In this document: positions 43,003-53,038 of the stretch, piece after piece
How positions within the stretch are numbered: the stretch's first letter is position 1
How the letters are laid out: each line of letters begins with the position of its first letter
Source: JAXLSZ01 sp046330315
GTDB taxonomy: Bacteria; Actinomycetota; Thermoleophilia; Solirubrobacterales; 70-9
Reading direction: 5' to 3'
NCBI GenBank assembly: GCA_046330315.1
Contig: JAXLSZ010000005.1
Span: 124,001 to 188,000, forward strand
Length of the DNA: 64,000 nucleotides
The notes under the pieces: model-generated
Told to the model about the DNA's origin: nothing
Databases searched by the model: none
What the model saw: only the letters and a program-made list of their open reading frames with translations
Translations under genes and position numbers: made by a program

Positions 43003-43167
43003 ATGCTCCACCGCGCCTCGCCGGAGGTGCCGCCGGCCGGCGCCGCCCGCGCGGTGGAGCTCTGGGGCCTGCTCGGGTTCCGCCGGGTCGAGGCCCCGGC
43101 CGCGAACGCCGGCCGGGTGAGTGCGCAGGGCCTTCGCACCCCCCCCCCCCCCGATCAGACCGCCTGA
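43003..43167 (+). pseudogene. Truncated glyoxalase-like N-terminus ending in a C-tract
   Basis: 54 aa from ATG 43003. The first 38 residues (MLHRASPEVPPAGAARAVEL..GLLGFRRVE) look like the start of a glyoxalase/bleomycin-resistance protein, normally about 120 aa. The reading then meets 14 consecutive C bases and stops at 43167 within the end of the GGDEF gene. Most of the domain is missing. It could be a deletion remnant or an assembly join at the homopolymer. Confidence 0.5.
43139..43152. repeat. Poly-C tract (C14)
   Basis: Fourteen C in a row, the longest homopolymer noticed in the window, exactly between the glyoxalase fragment and the GGDEF stop codon. Confidence 0.9.
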
Positions 43168-44207
43168 CCGCCGCGCGCGCCGTCTGCCTCCCTCTTGGCC
43201 TCCAGTACCTGGACGTCGGCCTGACCGAGCAGGTCGTCGACCGTCAGGCCGTCGCTCGGGTAGACCGCGATGCCCGTGGTGGCCGATACCCGCTGGTCGG
43301 CGAGCCCGCACTCGCGCACCCGGATCCGCAGGCGGGCGGCGACCTCGTGGGCGGCGGCGAGCCCGCTCTCGGGAGCGACCACGGAGAACTCGTCCCCCCC
43401 CTGACGGTAGACCGCGTCTCCCCGGCGGATCGCTTCGCGGAGAGTTCGCCCAACCTCGGCGAGGACCCGGTCCCCGCCGAGGTGCCCGAAGCGCTCGTTG
43501 ACCACCTTGAAGGAGTCGAGGTCGAGCAGGATCAGGGCGAACTCGCGCCCGCTGCGGGAGTGGCGGGCGATCTCGGCCTCGAGGTGCTCGTGCAGGGCCC
43601 GGTAGTTGCCGACCCCCGTGAGCGCGTCCTGGCGGGCCAGATCCCAGAGCGCCGCCTTGCTGCTCTCCAGCCTGGCCGTCAGATAGGCGGTGATCCCGGT
43701 CACCACGAGCAGCGTCGGGGCGGTGAGGATCGCCACGATCAGGGTCTCGCGTCCCTGGTTCTCGCCGACCACGACCGGCACGAAGAGGCCGACCGTGATC
43801 AGCAGCCAGTGGTCGACCACGGCCCTGACCCCGGGCATGACCAGCGCGATGAAGAGCGCGACGAAGATGTAGAAGACGGCGTAGGCGGGCGAGACCACCG
43901 CCATCGCCACCGAGATCAGGGCCACCCCGAGCAGCGCGGCGATCTGAAGCGTCCACTCCGGCATCCGCTGCCAGGGGAGGAACAGGCAGGCGACGCCCGG
44001 GGTCAGGGCGAGTGCCGGCATCGCGTAGACGAAGATCTGGGAGGGCTCGATCAGCAGGTTGGCCGGGATCGCCACCAGGCCGGCCGTCAGGAAGGCGAGG
44101 GCGGCGATCCTCCCTCCCCGGACCGTTCTGGAGCGGGGATCGTCAAGGCTCCCGATGATCGGGGCCAGGGCCCGTAGTGCCCTCGGCTGCTCGGTCGGAT
44201 CGGTCAA
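43155..44207 (-). CDS. Membrane diguanylate cyclase (GGDEF)
   Basis: 350 aa. About six membrane helices (residues 30-170) are followed by a GGDEF domain with DALTGVGNYRAL, LLDLDSFKVVNERFGH, and the active site RQGGDEF. It makes cyclic-di-GMP. No RxxD inhibitory site is obvious upstream of GGDEF, since EAIRRGDAV holds the pattern only loosely. TTG start with GGGAGA upstream. Confidence 0.9.
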   Translation of the reverse strand: MTDPTEQPRALRALAPIIGSLDDPRSRTVRGGRIAALAFLTAGLVAIPANLLIEPSQIFVYAMPALALTPGVACLFLPWQRMPEWTLQIAALLGVALISVAMAVVSPAYAVFYIFVALFIALVMPGVRAVVDHWLLITVGLFVPVVVGENQGRETLIVAILTAPTLLVVTGITAYLTARLESSKAALWDLARQDALTGVGNYRALHEHLEAEIARHSRSGREFALILLDLDSFKVVNERFGHLGGDRVLAEVGRTLREAIRRGDAVYRQGGDEFSVVAPESGLAAAHEVAARLRIRVRECGLADQRVSATTGIAVYPSDGLTVDDLLGQADVQVLEAKREADGARGGQAV

Positions 44208-44294
44208 CTTGATCGGTCTCCCGGCACCGTTCTGCGAGGCCGCGGTGCCGCGGCCCAGCGAAAGCTACTGCCTCTCCGCGTCGGCGGCGCGGGT

Positions 44295-44300
44295 TAGGAT
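44295..44300 (+). promoter_or_regulatory. Leaderless-type -10 box (TAGGAT)
   Basis: TAGGAT ends 6 nt before the GTG at 44307. There is no Shine-Dalgarno. Confidence 0.5.
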
Positions 44301-44306
44301 CCGCCG

Positions 44307-45944
44307 GTGCGATACCCCGTTGAGGCGTTCAGCGAGTCCGAGCGGGCCCTTCTGCGGCCCCATTTCACCAACCTCGACCGGCCGGTGTTCGCGCTCGTCA
44401 ACCTCCCCGAGACCGTCAAGGGCGCCCTCTTCGCTCGCTACTCGCGCTACTCGGGGAGCCTCCGGCGCCTCTTTGTGGAGGAGTTCGCCGAGGACGTCGC
44501 GGACCGAAGTCGCCCCTTCGACGGCGAGGAGGGAGAGCGCGCGGCAGGCCTCTACGAGCGGGTGTTCCTCGGCTACGGGGACGACTCGATCGCGCAGCTC
44601 GGCGGCGCGCACGTCGCCTGCGAGTGGGTCTCGAACGTGCTCACCAAGCTGCTCCAGCGCGGCCGGCTCGCGGCCTACCTGGAGCAGTCCACCCGCTACA
44701 TCCCCTATGACCGCCCCCTGCCGGGGCCCGAAGGCGGTCGCTACCGCCACTACTCCGACCCGACCCTCGGCCCCGCCTTCGACACGGCCATGGGCCGGCT
44801 GTTCTCGGCCTACTCGGAGTCGCTCGGGACCGTGGAGGAATGGGCGGCGGAGCAGTGGCCGCGGGGCGACGAGCCCGAGGGCCCGTGGCAGAGCTCGGTC
44901 CGCGCCAAGGCACTCGACCTGCTGCGCGGGCTGCTGCCGGCCGCCACCCTCAGCAACGTCGGGATCTACGCGTCGGGACAGGCCTACGAGCAGCTCCTGC
45001 TGAGGCTGATGGCCTCACCGCTGCCGGAGGCCCGTGAGATGGGAGCGATGGTCCTCAGCGAGCTGAGGAAGGTGATGCCCAGCTTCGTCTCGCGGGTGGA
45101 GCGCCCCGATCGCGGCGGCGATTGGGTCGCCTACCTCTCCGGGCGCCGGGAGGCCACCGAGCGCTGGGTCTCGCGGCTCGGCCTCGACCGCCGCGAATCC
45201 AGGGAGACGGGGCCGGCGGTCGAGCTCACCCACGTCGACGGGACCGAGGAGGACCTGCTCTCGGCCTGCCTTTTCGAGGCCTCCAGCGCCCCGGAGACCG
45301 AGATCCGGGCCCGGGTCGACGTGCTCGACCGAAACGAGCGCGCCCGCCTTCTGGGGGAGCTGGTCGGCGAGCGCCGCAACCGGCGCCACCGCCCGGGACG
45401 CGGCTTCGAGGCCATTCGCTATCGCTTCGAGATCGTCTCGGACTACGGCGGCTTCCGCGACCTGCAGAGGCATCGCATGCTCACCTGCCAGTGGCAGCGG
45501 CTCGGCCCCGAGCTCGGAGCGGGCGTGCCGGAGGAGGTGGAGCGGGCCGGTTGCGGTGACGCCTACGCGCGCGCGCTCGAGGTCTCCCGCGCCGAGTACG
45601 AGCGGCTGCGCGGGGAGGGGCTGGTCGAAGCCGCGCCCTACGCGCTCTGCCTCGGTTACAGGATCCGCTACGTCCTCGATCTCAACGCGCGAGAGGCGAT
45701 GCACCTGATCGAGCTTCGCTCCGGCCGCGAGGGGCACCCCACCTACCGCGCGGTAGCGCAGGCGATGCACGAGCGCATCGCGGGGGTCCACCCCTCCGTC
45801 GCCGAGGCGATGAGCCATGTCGACACGACCACGGAGCCCCGCCTGGAGCGGATCCTCAGCGAGATCCGCAACCAGCGAAAGCGCCTGGAGGCTGCGGGGC
45901 GCGCCGCCGCCGAGACGCCTCCCGGTCTCAGCGCCCTGGGCTGA
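44307..45944 (+). CDS. Double ThyX-like protein (FAD-dependent thymidylate synthase family)
   Basis: 545 aa, twice the length of ThyX. Residues about 1-270 and 290-530 each resemble a ThyX fold. In the first half the motif region reads QRGRLAAYLEQSTRYIPYD, keeping the Glu-x-Ser-x-Arg part. In the second half it reads LQRHRMLTCQWQRLG, keeping RHR but losing the Ser. Canonical ThyX has RHRxxSxNExSxR in one chain, so here the signature is split between halves. Catalysis of dTMP synthesis is uncertain; it could be a related flavoprotein. GTG start, leaderless signature. Confidence 0.75.
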   Translation: MRYPVEAFSESERALLRPHFTNLDRPVFALVNLPETVKGALFARYSRYSGSLRRLFVEEFAEDVADRSRPFDGEEGERAAGLYERVFLGYGDDSIAQLGGAHVACEWVSNVLTKLLQRGRLAAYLEQSTRYIPYDRPLPGPEGGRYRHYSDPTLGPAFDTAMGRLFSAYSESLGTVEEWAAEQWPRGDEPEGPWQSSVRAKALDLLRGLLPAATLSNVGIYASGQAYEQLLLRLMASPLPEAREMGAMVLSELRKVMPSFVSRVERPDRGGDWVAYLSGRREATERWVSRLGLDRRESRETGPAVELTHVDGTEEDLLSACLFEASSAPETEIRARVDVLDRNERARLLGELVGERRNRRHRPGRGFEAIRYRFEIVSDYGGFRDLQRHRMLTCQWQRLGPELGAGVPEEVERAGCGDAYARALEVSRAEYERLRGEGLVEAAPYALCLGYRIRYVLDLNAREAMHLIELRSGREGHPTYRAVAQAMHERIAGVHPSVAEAMSHVDTTTEPRLERILSEIRNQRKRLEAAGRAAAETPPGLSALG

Positions 45945-46036
45945 GGCCGGCCGGCGCCGGGCCTGCCGGACGAGCCCGATCCCCCGAGCCAGCGAGACGG
46001 CAGGGGGCGGGTGCGGCGTTGCCAGGGCGGCGGCGG

Positions 46037-46066
46037 TTGATCTGCGCAGGGCGACGCGCCTAGTAT
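46037..46066 (+). promoter_or_regulatory. Promoter TTGATC - 18 bp - TAGTAT, leaderless
   Basis: TTGATC (46037-46042) and TAGTAT (46061-46066), then 7 nt to the GTG at 46074. It is the clearest full promoter with leaderless spacing. Confidence 0.6.
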
Positions 46067-46073
46067 CCGGGCG

Positions 46074-46919
46074 GTGAGGGGACCGAGAAGGATCGCCGTG
46101 GCCGGGGTCCTCGCCGCCTGCCTGCTGGCGCCGCCGGCGATCCTGGCCCGCGGACCCTCGCAGACGGCCGGCGGAGTCGGGCCCCCCGACACCGCCCGGC
46201 AGGCAACGACCCCATCGGGGCCGGTTGCTTCGGGTGCCTCGGGGCCGGTTGCTTCGGGCGCGGGGTCCGTCGCTTCGGGTGCCTCGGGGCCGGTTGCTTC
46301 GGGCGCGGGGTCCGTCGCCTCCCTTGCCCGCACGGCGATCGCCGATGCCGTCGCGGCCCCGATCGGCGCACAGCGCGCCACCGCCTCCGCGGTGGCCGCC
46401 GCCTCCGTCTCGATCGTCAACTACGCCTACAACCCCAAGACGGTGACCATCGACGCCGGCGAGACGGTCAAGTGGACCAACAACGACAAGGACGTACCGG
46501 AGGGCCACACGGTGACCGGCGACGGCTTCGACTCCGGGGTGCTCGACCCGGGACAGACCTACAGCCGGGAGTTCGCCAGGAGCGGCACCTACGACTACTT
46601 CTGCACGCTTCACCCCGGCATGAAGGGAAAGGTCGTGGTCAGGAAGGCGAGTGGCGGCGGTAACGGTGGTGGTGGTGGTGGTGGTAACAGCGGTGGTGGT
46701 AACGGTGGCGGTGATGGTGGTGGCTCCGGCAGCGGCGGCGCGGACGCGAATACCTCCGGGACCGGGGGGGCCGCGACCTCGGGTGCCTCGCCGCCGCCGG
46801 AGTCGGGCTCCTCCTCTCTGCCCCTCACCGGGCAGGACCTCTTGATCCTGGCGCTGGTCGGTCTCGACGTCCTGCTCGCCGGTGCCTGGCTGGCGGTCCG
46901 CCTCCGCTCGGCCCGCTGA
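46074..46919 (+). CDS. Cell-surface blue-copper protein (cupredoxin) with LPxTG-like anchor
   Basis: 281 aa. A signal peptide is followed by Ala/Ser/Gly repeats (GASGPVASGAGSVAS, encoded by a 46-bp unit repeated twice). The cupredoxin domain (residues about 112-190) has ligands His in GHTVTG and Cys, His and Met in YFCTLHPGMKG, as in amicyanin or plastocyanin. A Gly/Asn/Ser-rich linker, then LPLTG, a membrane helix and a basic tail (RLRSAR) give a sortase-type signal. It may shuttle electrons at the cell surface. Confidence 0.85.
   Translation: MRGPRRIAVAGVLAACLLAPPAILARGPSQTAGGVGPPDTARQATTPSGPVASGASGPVASGAGSVASGASGPVASGAGSVASLARTAIADAVAAPIGAQRATASAVAAASVSIVNYAYNPKTVTIDAGETVKWTNNDKDVPEGHTVTGDGFDSGVLDPGQTYSREFARSGTYDYFCTLHPGMKGKVVVRKASGGGNGGGGGGGNSGGGNGGGDGGGSGSGGADANTSGTGGAATSGASPPPESGSSSLPLTGQDLLILALVGLDVLLAGAWLAVRLRSAR
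46201..46322. repeat. 46-bp tandem units in the cupredoxin gene
   Basis: Two copies of a 46-bp unit containing GGGGCCGGTTGCTTCGGGCG, preceded by a partial unit. They code for GASGPVASGAGSVAS. Confidence 0.7.
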
Positions 46920-46963
46920 GCCGAACAATCGGCCACCGGCGAGACGACCCGGCTCCGGCCCTC

Positions 46964-46969
46964 TAGCAT
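46964..46969 (+). promoter_or_regulatory. Leaderless-type -10 box (TAGCAT)
   Basis: TAGCAT ends 6 nt before the GTG at 46976. Confidence 0.45.
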
Positions 46970-46975
46970 CGGCCC

Positions 46976-47923
46976 GTGGCCTCCCCCGCAAGCCGCCCCC
47001 AACGTGCGGTCCCGGCAACGAGCCGCCCCCACCGAATGGCCTCCCCGGCAAGCCGCGCTCGGCGTGCACCCTGCTTCGCCCGCAGGACCCGCCGTGCGGC
47101 TCTCCCCACCCGCCGTGCGGTTCTCCCCACCCGCCGGCGCCGAGGCGCCGCCCTCGCGATTGCGCTGCTCGCATTGCTCGGACTCTCGGCATGCGGCGGC
47201 AGCCCGGCGCTGGCGCGCTGGATGCCCAAGCCGACGACGAAACCGTGGCAGTGGCAGCTCCAGGGCAGGATCGACACCTCCGTGCCGGCCCGGGTCTACG
47301 AGGTGGACGGCTTCGACGTCGGCAGTGCGACGGTCTCCAGGCTGCACTCGATGGGACGGCGGGTGATCTGCTACCTCGACGTCGGCTCCTGGGAGAGCTA
47401 CCGGCCCGACCGCGGCGCCTTCCCGAGGTCGGTGATCGGCAAGCGCTACGAGGGCTTCCCCGACGAGCGGTGGATGGACATCCGCCGGATCGACCTGCTC
47501 GCCGGGCCGCTGAAGGCCCGCTTCGAGACCTGCCGGCGAAAGGGCTTCGACGCGGTCGAGCCCGACAACATCAACGGCTTCACCAACGACACCGGCTTCC
47601 CCCTGACGGCGGCCGACCAGCTCCGCTTCAACCGCTGGGTCGCGCGCCAGGTCCACCGCCGAGGCATGTCGGTGGCGCTGAAGAACGACCCCGAACAGGC
47701 CGCACGGCTCGCGGGCACCTTCGACTTCGCGGTGGTGGAGCAGTGCTTCCAGTACCACGAGTGCGGCAGCTTCTCGCCGTTCGTGGACCGCGGCAAGGCC
47801 ATCTTCGAGGCCGAATACGAGATCGGCCCGGACAGCTTCTGCGCCAAGGCCAGGGCCCTGGACTTCAGCGCGATCCGCAAGTCTTACGACCTCTTCGCCA
47901 AACCCTGGCAGACCTGCGGGTAG
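46976..47923 (+). CDS. GH114-like (endo-alpha-1,4-polygalactosaminidase family) lipoprotein
   Basis: 315 aa. The first 55 residues are Arg/Pro/Ala-rich with short repeats. They are followed by a lipobox (LLGLSACGG). The enzyme-like domain has WQWQLQGRIDTS, VICYLDVGSWESYRPD, KRYEGFPDERWMDIR, GFDAVEPDNINGF and ALKNDPEQ, matching the TIM-barrel GH114 and TM1410-like family. Asp and Glu in these motifs are the likely catalytic pair. Probably trims an extracellular polysaccharide. The odd N-terminus could mean that the real start is nearer the lipobox. Confidence 0.8.
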   Translation: MASPASRPQRAVPATSRPHRMASPASRARRAPCFARRTRRAALPTRRAVLPTRRRRGAALAIALLALLGLSACGGSPALARWMPKPTTKPWQWQLQGRIDTSVPARVYEVDGFDVGSATVSRLHSMGRRVICYLDVGSWESYRPDRGAFPRSVIGKRYEGFPDERWMDIRRIDLLAGPLKARFETCRRKGFDAVEPDNINGFTNDTGFPLTAADQLRFNRWVARQVHRRGMSVALKNDPEQAARLAGTFDFAVVEQCFQYHECGSFSPFVDRGKAIFEAEYEIGPDSFCAKARALDFSAIRKSYDLFAKPWQTCG

Positions 47924-48070
47924 GCCCAGCGGCTGGGCAGCGGGGCCGCGACGGAAGGCCGGGGCGGCCCCGCGGTGGCAGGCACGCCCGCCCCGCGACG
48001 GAAGGCCGGCGGCGGCACCGGCGGCCCGCTGCACCGGCGCTCCCCGACCCTCCAGGCTCGGCGGATCGGC

Positions 48071-48076
48071 TAGGTT
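48071..48076 (+). promoter_or_regulatory. -10 box of acs (TAGGTT)
   Basis: TAGGTT 41 nt before the acs ATG; a Shine-Dalgarno GGAGGAGAG follows in the leader. Confidence 0.35.
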
Positions 48077-48117
48077 GCCCGGGGAGATCGAGCCGGCACG
48101 CGCCGAGGAGGAGAGCG

Positions 48118-50088
<1,971 letters not shown>

Positions 50089-50100
50089 ACCCCACCCCGC

Positions 50101-50180
50101 GTGGGACCTCCCAACCCCGCGTGGGACCTCCCAACCCCGCGTGGGACCTCCCAACCCCGCGTGGGACCTCCCAACCCCGC
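50101..50180. repeat. Four tandem 20-bp units of the GTGGGACCT left arm
   Basis: Four exact 20-bp units (GTGGGACCTCCCAACCCCGC) lead directly into the left arm of hairpin copy 6, as if the arm had been multiplied by slippage. There is no matching expansion of right arms. Confidence 0.95.
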
Positions 50181-50222
50181 GTGGGACCTCTAAACCCTGA
50201 TATCGAGGGCTGAGAGGTCCCA
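50181..50222. repeat. GTGGGACCT nested hairpin, copy 6
   Basis: Arms GTGGGACCTCT (50181-50191) and AGAGGTCCCA (50213-50222), with an inner stem CCCT-GATATCG-AGGG. Confidence 0.85.
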
Positions 50223-50239
50223 GGGCTCGGGGGCCGGCG

Positions 50240-50287
50240 ACGTGGGACCTCTGACCCCCCCTCCATCGCTGAAAAAAGGTCCCACGT
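50240..50287. repeat. GTGGGACCT nested hairpin, copy 7
   Basis: Arms ACGTGGGACCT (50240-50250) and AGGTCCCACGT (50277-50287), with a run of six A just before the right arm. It lies between the convergent acs and membrane-protein genes. Confidence 0.85.
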
Positions 50288-50294
50288 GGGGGGG

Positions 50295-51194
50295 TCAGGT
50301 GCGGCGCCGCTTGCGCTTGCGCCGCTCGCCGCGTTCGCGCGGGGGGTTCGCCGGCTCGACGGAGGCCTCGGCACCGGTGCCCTCGACGGTCTCGGGGTCC
50401 GGCCGGGGGCCGGGAGGGGACCCCCCGAAGAGCCCGCCCCGCCGGCCGGGCTGAGGCGCCGGCCACGGGATCGCCCTGCCCGCATCCCAGGCCGGGGGCC
50501 TCTCCCTGCCCGGAATCCGGTCGAGGAAGAGGAGCAGCAGGTAGACGAGGAAGACGGTGATCAGCATGATGGCGACCTGCGCCATCGCCGGTGCCACGGT
50601 CGCCAGCGCGAGGGCGATGCCCGAGACCGTGCCGATCGTTCCCCAGAACCTCGTCAGCAGGCCACACCCGGCGGCGCGCCTGGACGTGTAGATGATTCCG
50701 AAGAGGAACCCGATCGTCCCGGCGAGCGAGAGGCCGAGCGAGAACTGGAGCAGGGTCGAACCGCCCTGAAGGTCCTTGGCGGTCGACTCCGGGTCCTTGA
50801 CCGGCAGTTGGGAGACGAAGTCGGCCGAAACGTGGTTGAAGGCAACTTGCTGAACCACCGCTCCGGCGGCCAGGAAGAGCGGGCCGGCGACAACCACCCC
50901 GATCAGCCGCGGCCGCACCCCCTGGTCGCGAGCGCTCGCCGCCTTGAACAGGTAGGCGAGCGGCGCGACGAAGAAGACGAATCCCACCGCCTTGAGCAGG
51001 GATGCGACCAGCAGGTCTGAGCTGGCCGAGTCGATCGCGCGCAGGGTGGGAGCAAGGTCGTTGGTGTTGGGGAGGTCGGCGCTCTGAACCGCGAGCAGGG
51101 AGGCAACCTGCGCGGCGATCGCGAGCGCGATGCAGACCGAGACCGGGCCGGCCCAGCGCCGTTCGCGCTCGAGCATCTGACTGGGATCGCTCAA
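50295..51194 (-). CDS. Membrane protein, unknown
   Basis: 299 aa with about five helices (SVCIALAIAAQVASLLAV, LLKAVGFVFFVAPLAYLF, LIGVVVAGPLFLAAGAVV, GLSLAGTIGFLFGIIY, AQVAIMLITVFLVYLLLLFL) and a basic, Pro-rich tail (RERGERRKRKRRRT). I do not recognise the family. It overlaps the upstream small gene by ATGA, placing it last in a three-gene operon with a CBS protein. Confidence 0.75.
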   Translation of the reverse strand: MSDPSQMLERERRWAGPVSVCIALAIAAQVASLLAVQSADLPNTNDLAPTLRAIDSASSDLLVASLLKAVGFVFFVAPLAYLFKAASARDQGVRPRLIGVVVAGPLFLAAGAVVQQVAFNHVSADFVSQLPVKDPESTAKDLQGGSTLLQFSLGLSLAGTIGFLFGIIYTSRRAAGCGLLTRFWGTIGTVSGIALALATVAPAMAQVAIMLITVFLVYLLLLFLDRIPGRERPPAWDAGRAIPWPAPQPGRRGGLFGGSPPGPRPDPETVEGTGAEASVEPANPPRERGERRKRKRRRT

Positions 51195-51406
51195 CCGTCG
51201 TTCCCGACGGCGGCCTCCCGGCCGCCCGGCAGCCGTTCGGACTCTCCGGCTCGCACCGGGTAGTACTCGTAGTCCTCGGGCTCTGCGATGCGCGAGACCC
51301 GGTCCCCAACCGCCAGCAGAGCGTCGAGGAGGGGAGCGGCGAGCCCGATCAGCGCCTCGATCCGGTGACGGGTCCGCTGCTGGGAAGCGGTCAGCGGCAC
51401 CCTCAT
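51191..51406 (-). CDS. Small hypothetical protein
   Basis: 71 aa (MRVPLTASQQRTRHRIEALIGLAAPLLDALLAVGD...). Helical first half, with an acidic Tyr-rich patch (EPEDYEYYPV). Overlaps both neighbours by 4 bp, the pattern of a coupled operon, which is the main reason to call it. Confidence 0.6.
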   Translation of the reverse strand: MRVPLTASQQRTRHRIEALIGLAAPLLDALLAVGDRVSRIAEPEDYEYYPVRAGESERLPGGREAAVGNDG

Positions 51407-51849
51407 CCCCTCTCGTGGAAGTAGAACTGGGGAAGGGCCCCCTCGATGACCTCCTGGGTCATGCGCTGCGCCACCTCGAGGTTGCCGGTGCGAACGGCGA
51501 TGTCATCGAGCGTGACGATCCCGGCCAGGCGCCCTTCGGCGACGACCGGCAGCCGGCGGACGCGGTGCTGGACCATCAGGGCCGCGGCTTCGTCGAGCTC
51601 CATGTCGGGGTCGCCCGTGATCAACGGCCTGGAGGCGTTCTCGTCGACGGTCGCGTCCGCCCCCGCCTCCTCGGCGAGGACCCGCACCGCGAGGTCGCGG
51701 TCGGTGACCATCGCCGACGGCGTCCCGTCGCTGTCCACGATCACCACCGAGCCGACGTTGTGGTCGCGCATCAGTTGCGCGACCTCGAGGGCGGTGGCGC
51801 CGTGGTCGGCGGTGATCACCGCCGCGGTCATGATCTCGCTGAGCTGCAC
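51403..51849 (-). CDS. CBS-pair domain protein
   Basis: 148 aa. Two CBS motifs (LSEIMTAAVITADHGATALEVAQLMRD as the first, ITGDPDMELDEAAALMVQHRVRRLPVV as the second, in part) form one Bateman module for adenosine nucleotides. No other domain is present. GTG start. The two genes below are translationally coupled, so a nucleotide-sensing switch on the membrane protein is possible but unproven. Confidence 0.88.
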   Translation of the reverse strand: MQLSEIMTAAVITADHGATALEVAQLMRDHNVGSVVIVDSDGTPSAMVTDRDLAVRVLAEEAGADATVDENASRPLITGDPDMELDEAAALMVQHRVRRLPVVAEGRLAGIVTLDDIAVRTGNLEVAQRMTQEVIEGALPQFYFHERG

Positions 51850-51895
51850 GCGGTCCTAACGCTACCGCCCGGGGCGAGCGGGCGCGGCGCTTCCG

Positions 51896-51901
51896 TAGGA
51901 T
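51896..51901 (+). promoter_or_regulatory. Leaderless-type -10 box (TAGGAT)
   Basis: TAGGAT ends 7 nt before the GTG at 51909. Confidence 0.5.
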
Positions 51902-51908
51902 CAGCGGA

Positions 51909-53036
51909 GTGAGCGAGTCCAGCCAGACCGGGCCGGTCGCCGTCTACGGGGCGACGGGGTACACGGGCCGGCTCGTAGCGGCCGAGCTCGGCCGCCGGGG
52001 GGCCGACTTCGTGCTCTCCGGCAGGGACCACCGGAAGCTGCGCGAGCTCTCGGGCTCGCTCGGCGGGGCCCCCTTCGTGGCGGTGGGCCTTGACGAAACC
52101 GGCGGGTTGCGCAAGCTGCTGGAGCCGTGCGCGGCGGTGATCGCCTGCGCCGGGCCCTTCGTGCGCCACGGCGAGCCGGTGCTCGCGGCGGCCGCGGAGA
52201 CGGGCACCCACTACCTCGACACGACCGGGGAGCAGGTCTTCATGCGCCGCGTCTTCGACTGCTACGGGGAGGCCGCCCGCTCCAGCGGGGCGTGCCTGGT
52301 CACCGCGATGGGGTTCGACTACGTGCCCGGGGACATGATCGCCTCCCTCACCGCGCAGGGGATGGGACCGCTGGAGGAGGTGGTCCTCGCCTACTCGGTC
52401 CACGGCATGCGCGCCACCAGGGGAACCACCCTGTCGGCGATCGGGATGATCTCCGGCGGAGACCTCGCCTACACCGACGGCGCCCTGCGCCCCGCCCCGC
52501 AGGGTGTCGACCGCGGCTCCTTCGACTTCGGCCCCCCGGTCGGGGTCCGCAGGATGGTTCGCTACCCCGCCGGAGAGCCGGTCACGGTGCCGCTCCACGT
52601 CCCCACCCGCAACGTCAGCACGATGCTGAGCGCCGGCACGGTCGCCCCGTCCTGGATGGCGCCGGCCCTCCCGGTCGCGGTGCCGGTCTTCGCGGCCGCG
52701 ATGCGGACCCCGCTGAGGCGGGCGGCCGAGAGCCTGGTCGATCGCCTTCCCGAGGGCCCGGAGCCATCGCGCCGCCGGGCGGCGCGGTGGGTCGTGGCCT
52801 GCGAGGCACGCGCACGGGGGGCGCGCCGGAGGGGGACGGTGCGGGGCAGCGACGTCTACGGGCTCACCGCGGCGACGACCGTGGAGGGCGCGCTGCGCAT
52901 GGCGACCCCCGGGTTCGGGCAGAGTGGAGCGCTGGCGCCCTCGCAGGCCTTCGAACCCGCCGATTTCCTGGCTTCCCTGAACAGCCCGGGAGTGGAGGTC
53001 GAGGTCGAGCCGCTTTCCGCCCCGGCGGTCTCCTAG
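51909..53036 (+). CDS. Saccharopine dehydrogenase-like / trans-acting enoyl reductase family protein
   Basis: 375 aa. The N-terminal Rossmann motif is VYGATGYTGRLVAAELGRRG. Others are VIACAGPFVRHGEPVLAAA and THYLDTTGEQVFM, then GFDYVPGDM. This is the SDH-like family that includes mycobacterial trans-acting enoyl reductases, so a role in lipid reduction is possible. It is followed by a gene 2 nt later. Confidence 0.85.
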   Translation: MSESSQTGPVAVYGATGYTGRLVAAELGRRGADFVLSGRDHRKLRELSGSLGGAPFVAVGLDETGGLRKLLEPCAAVIACAGPFVRHGEPVLAAAAETGTHYLDTTGEQVFMRRVFDCYGEAARSSGACLVTAMGFDYVPGDMIASLTAQGMGPLEEVVLAYSVHGMRATRGTTLSAIGMISGGDLAYTDGALRPAPQGVDRGSFDFGPPVGVRRMVRYPAGEPVTVPLHVPTRNVSTMLSAGTVAPSWMAPALPVAVPVFAAAMRTPLRRAAESLVDRLPEGPEPSRRRAARWVVACEARARGARRRGTVRGSDVYGLTAATTVEGALRMATPGFGQSGALAPSQAFEPADFLASLNSPGVEVEVEPLSAPAVS

Positions 53037-53038
53037 CC

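Noticed and set aside
50101..50180. A short CRISPR-like array
   Set aside because: The 20-bp units are directly adjacent with no unique spacers, and there are no cas genes.
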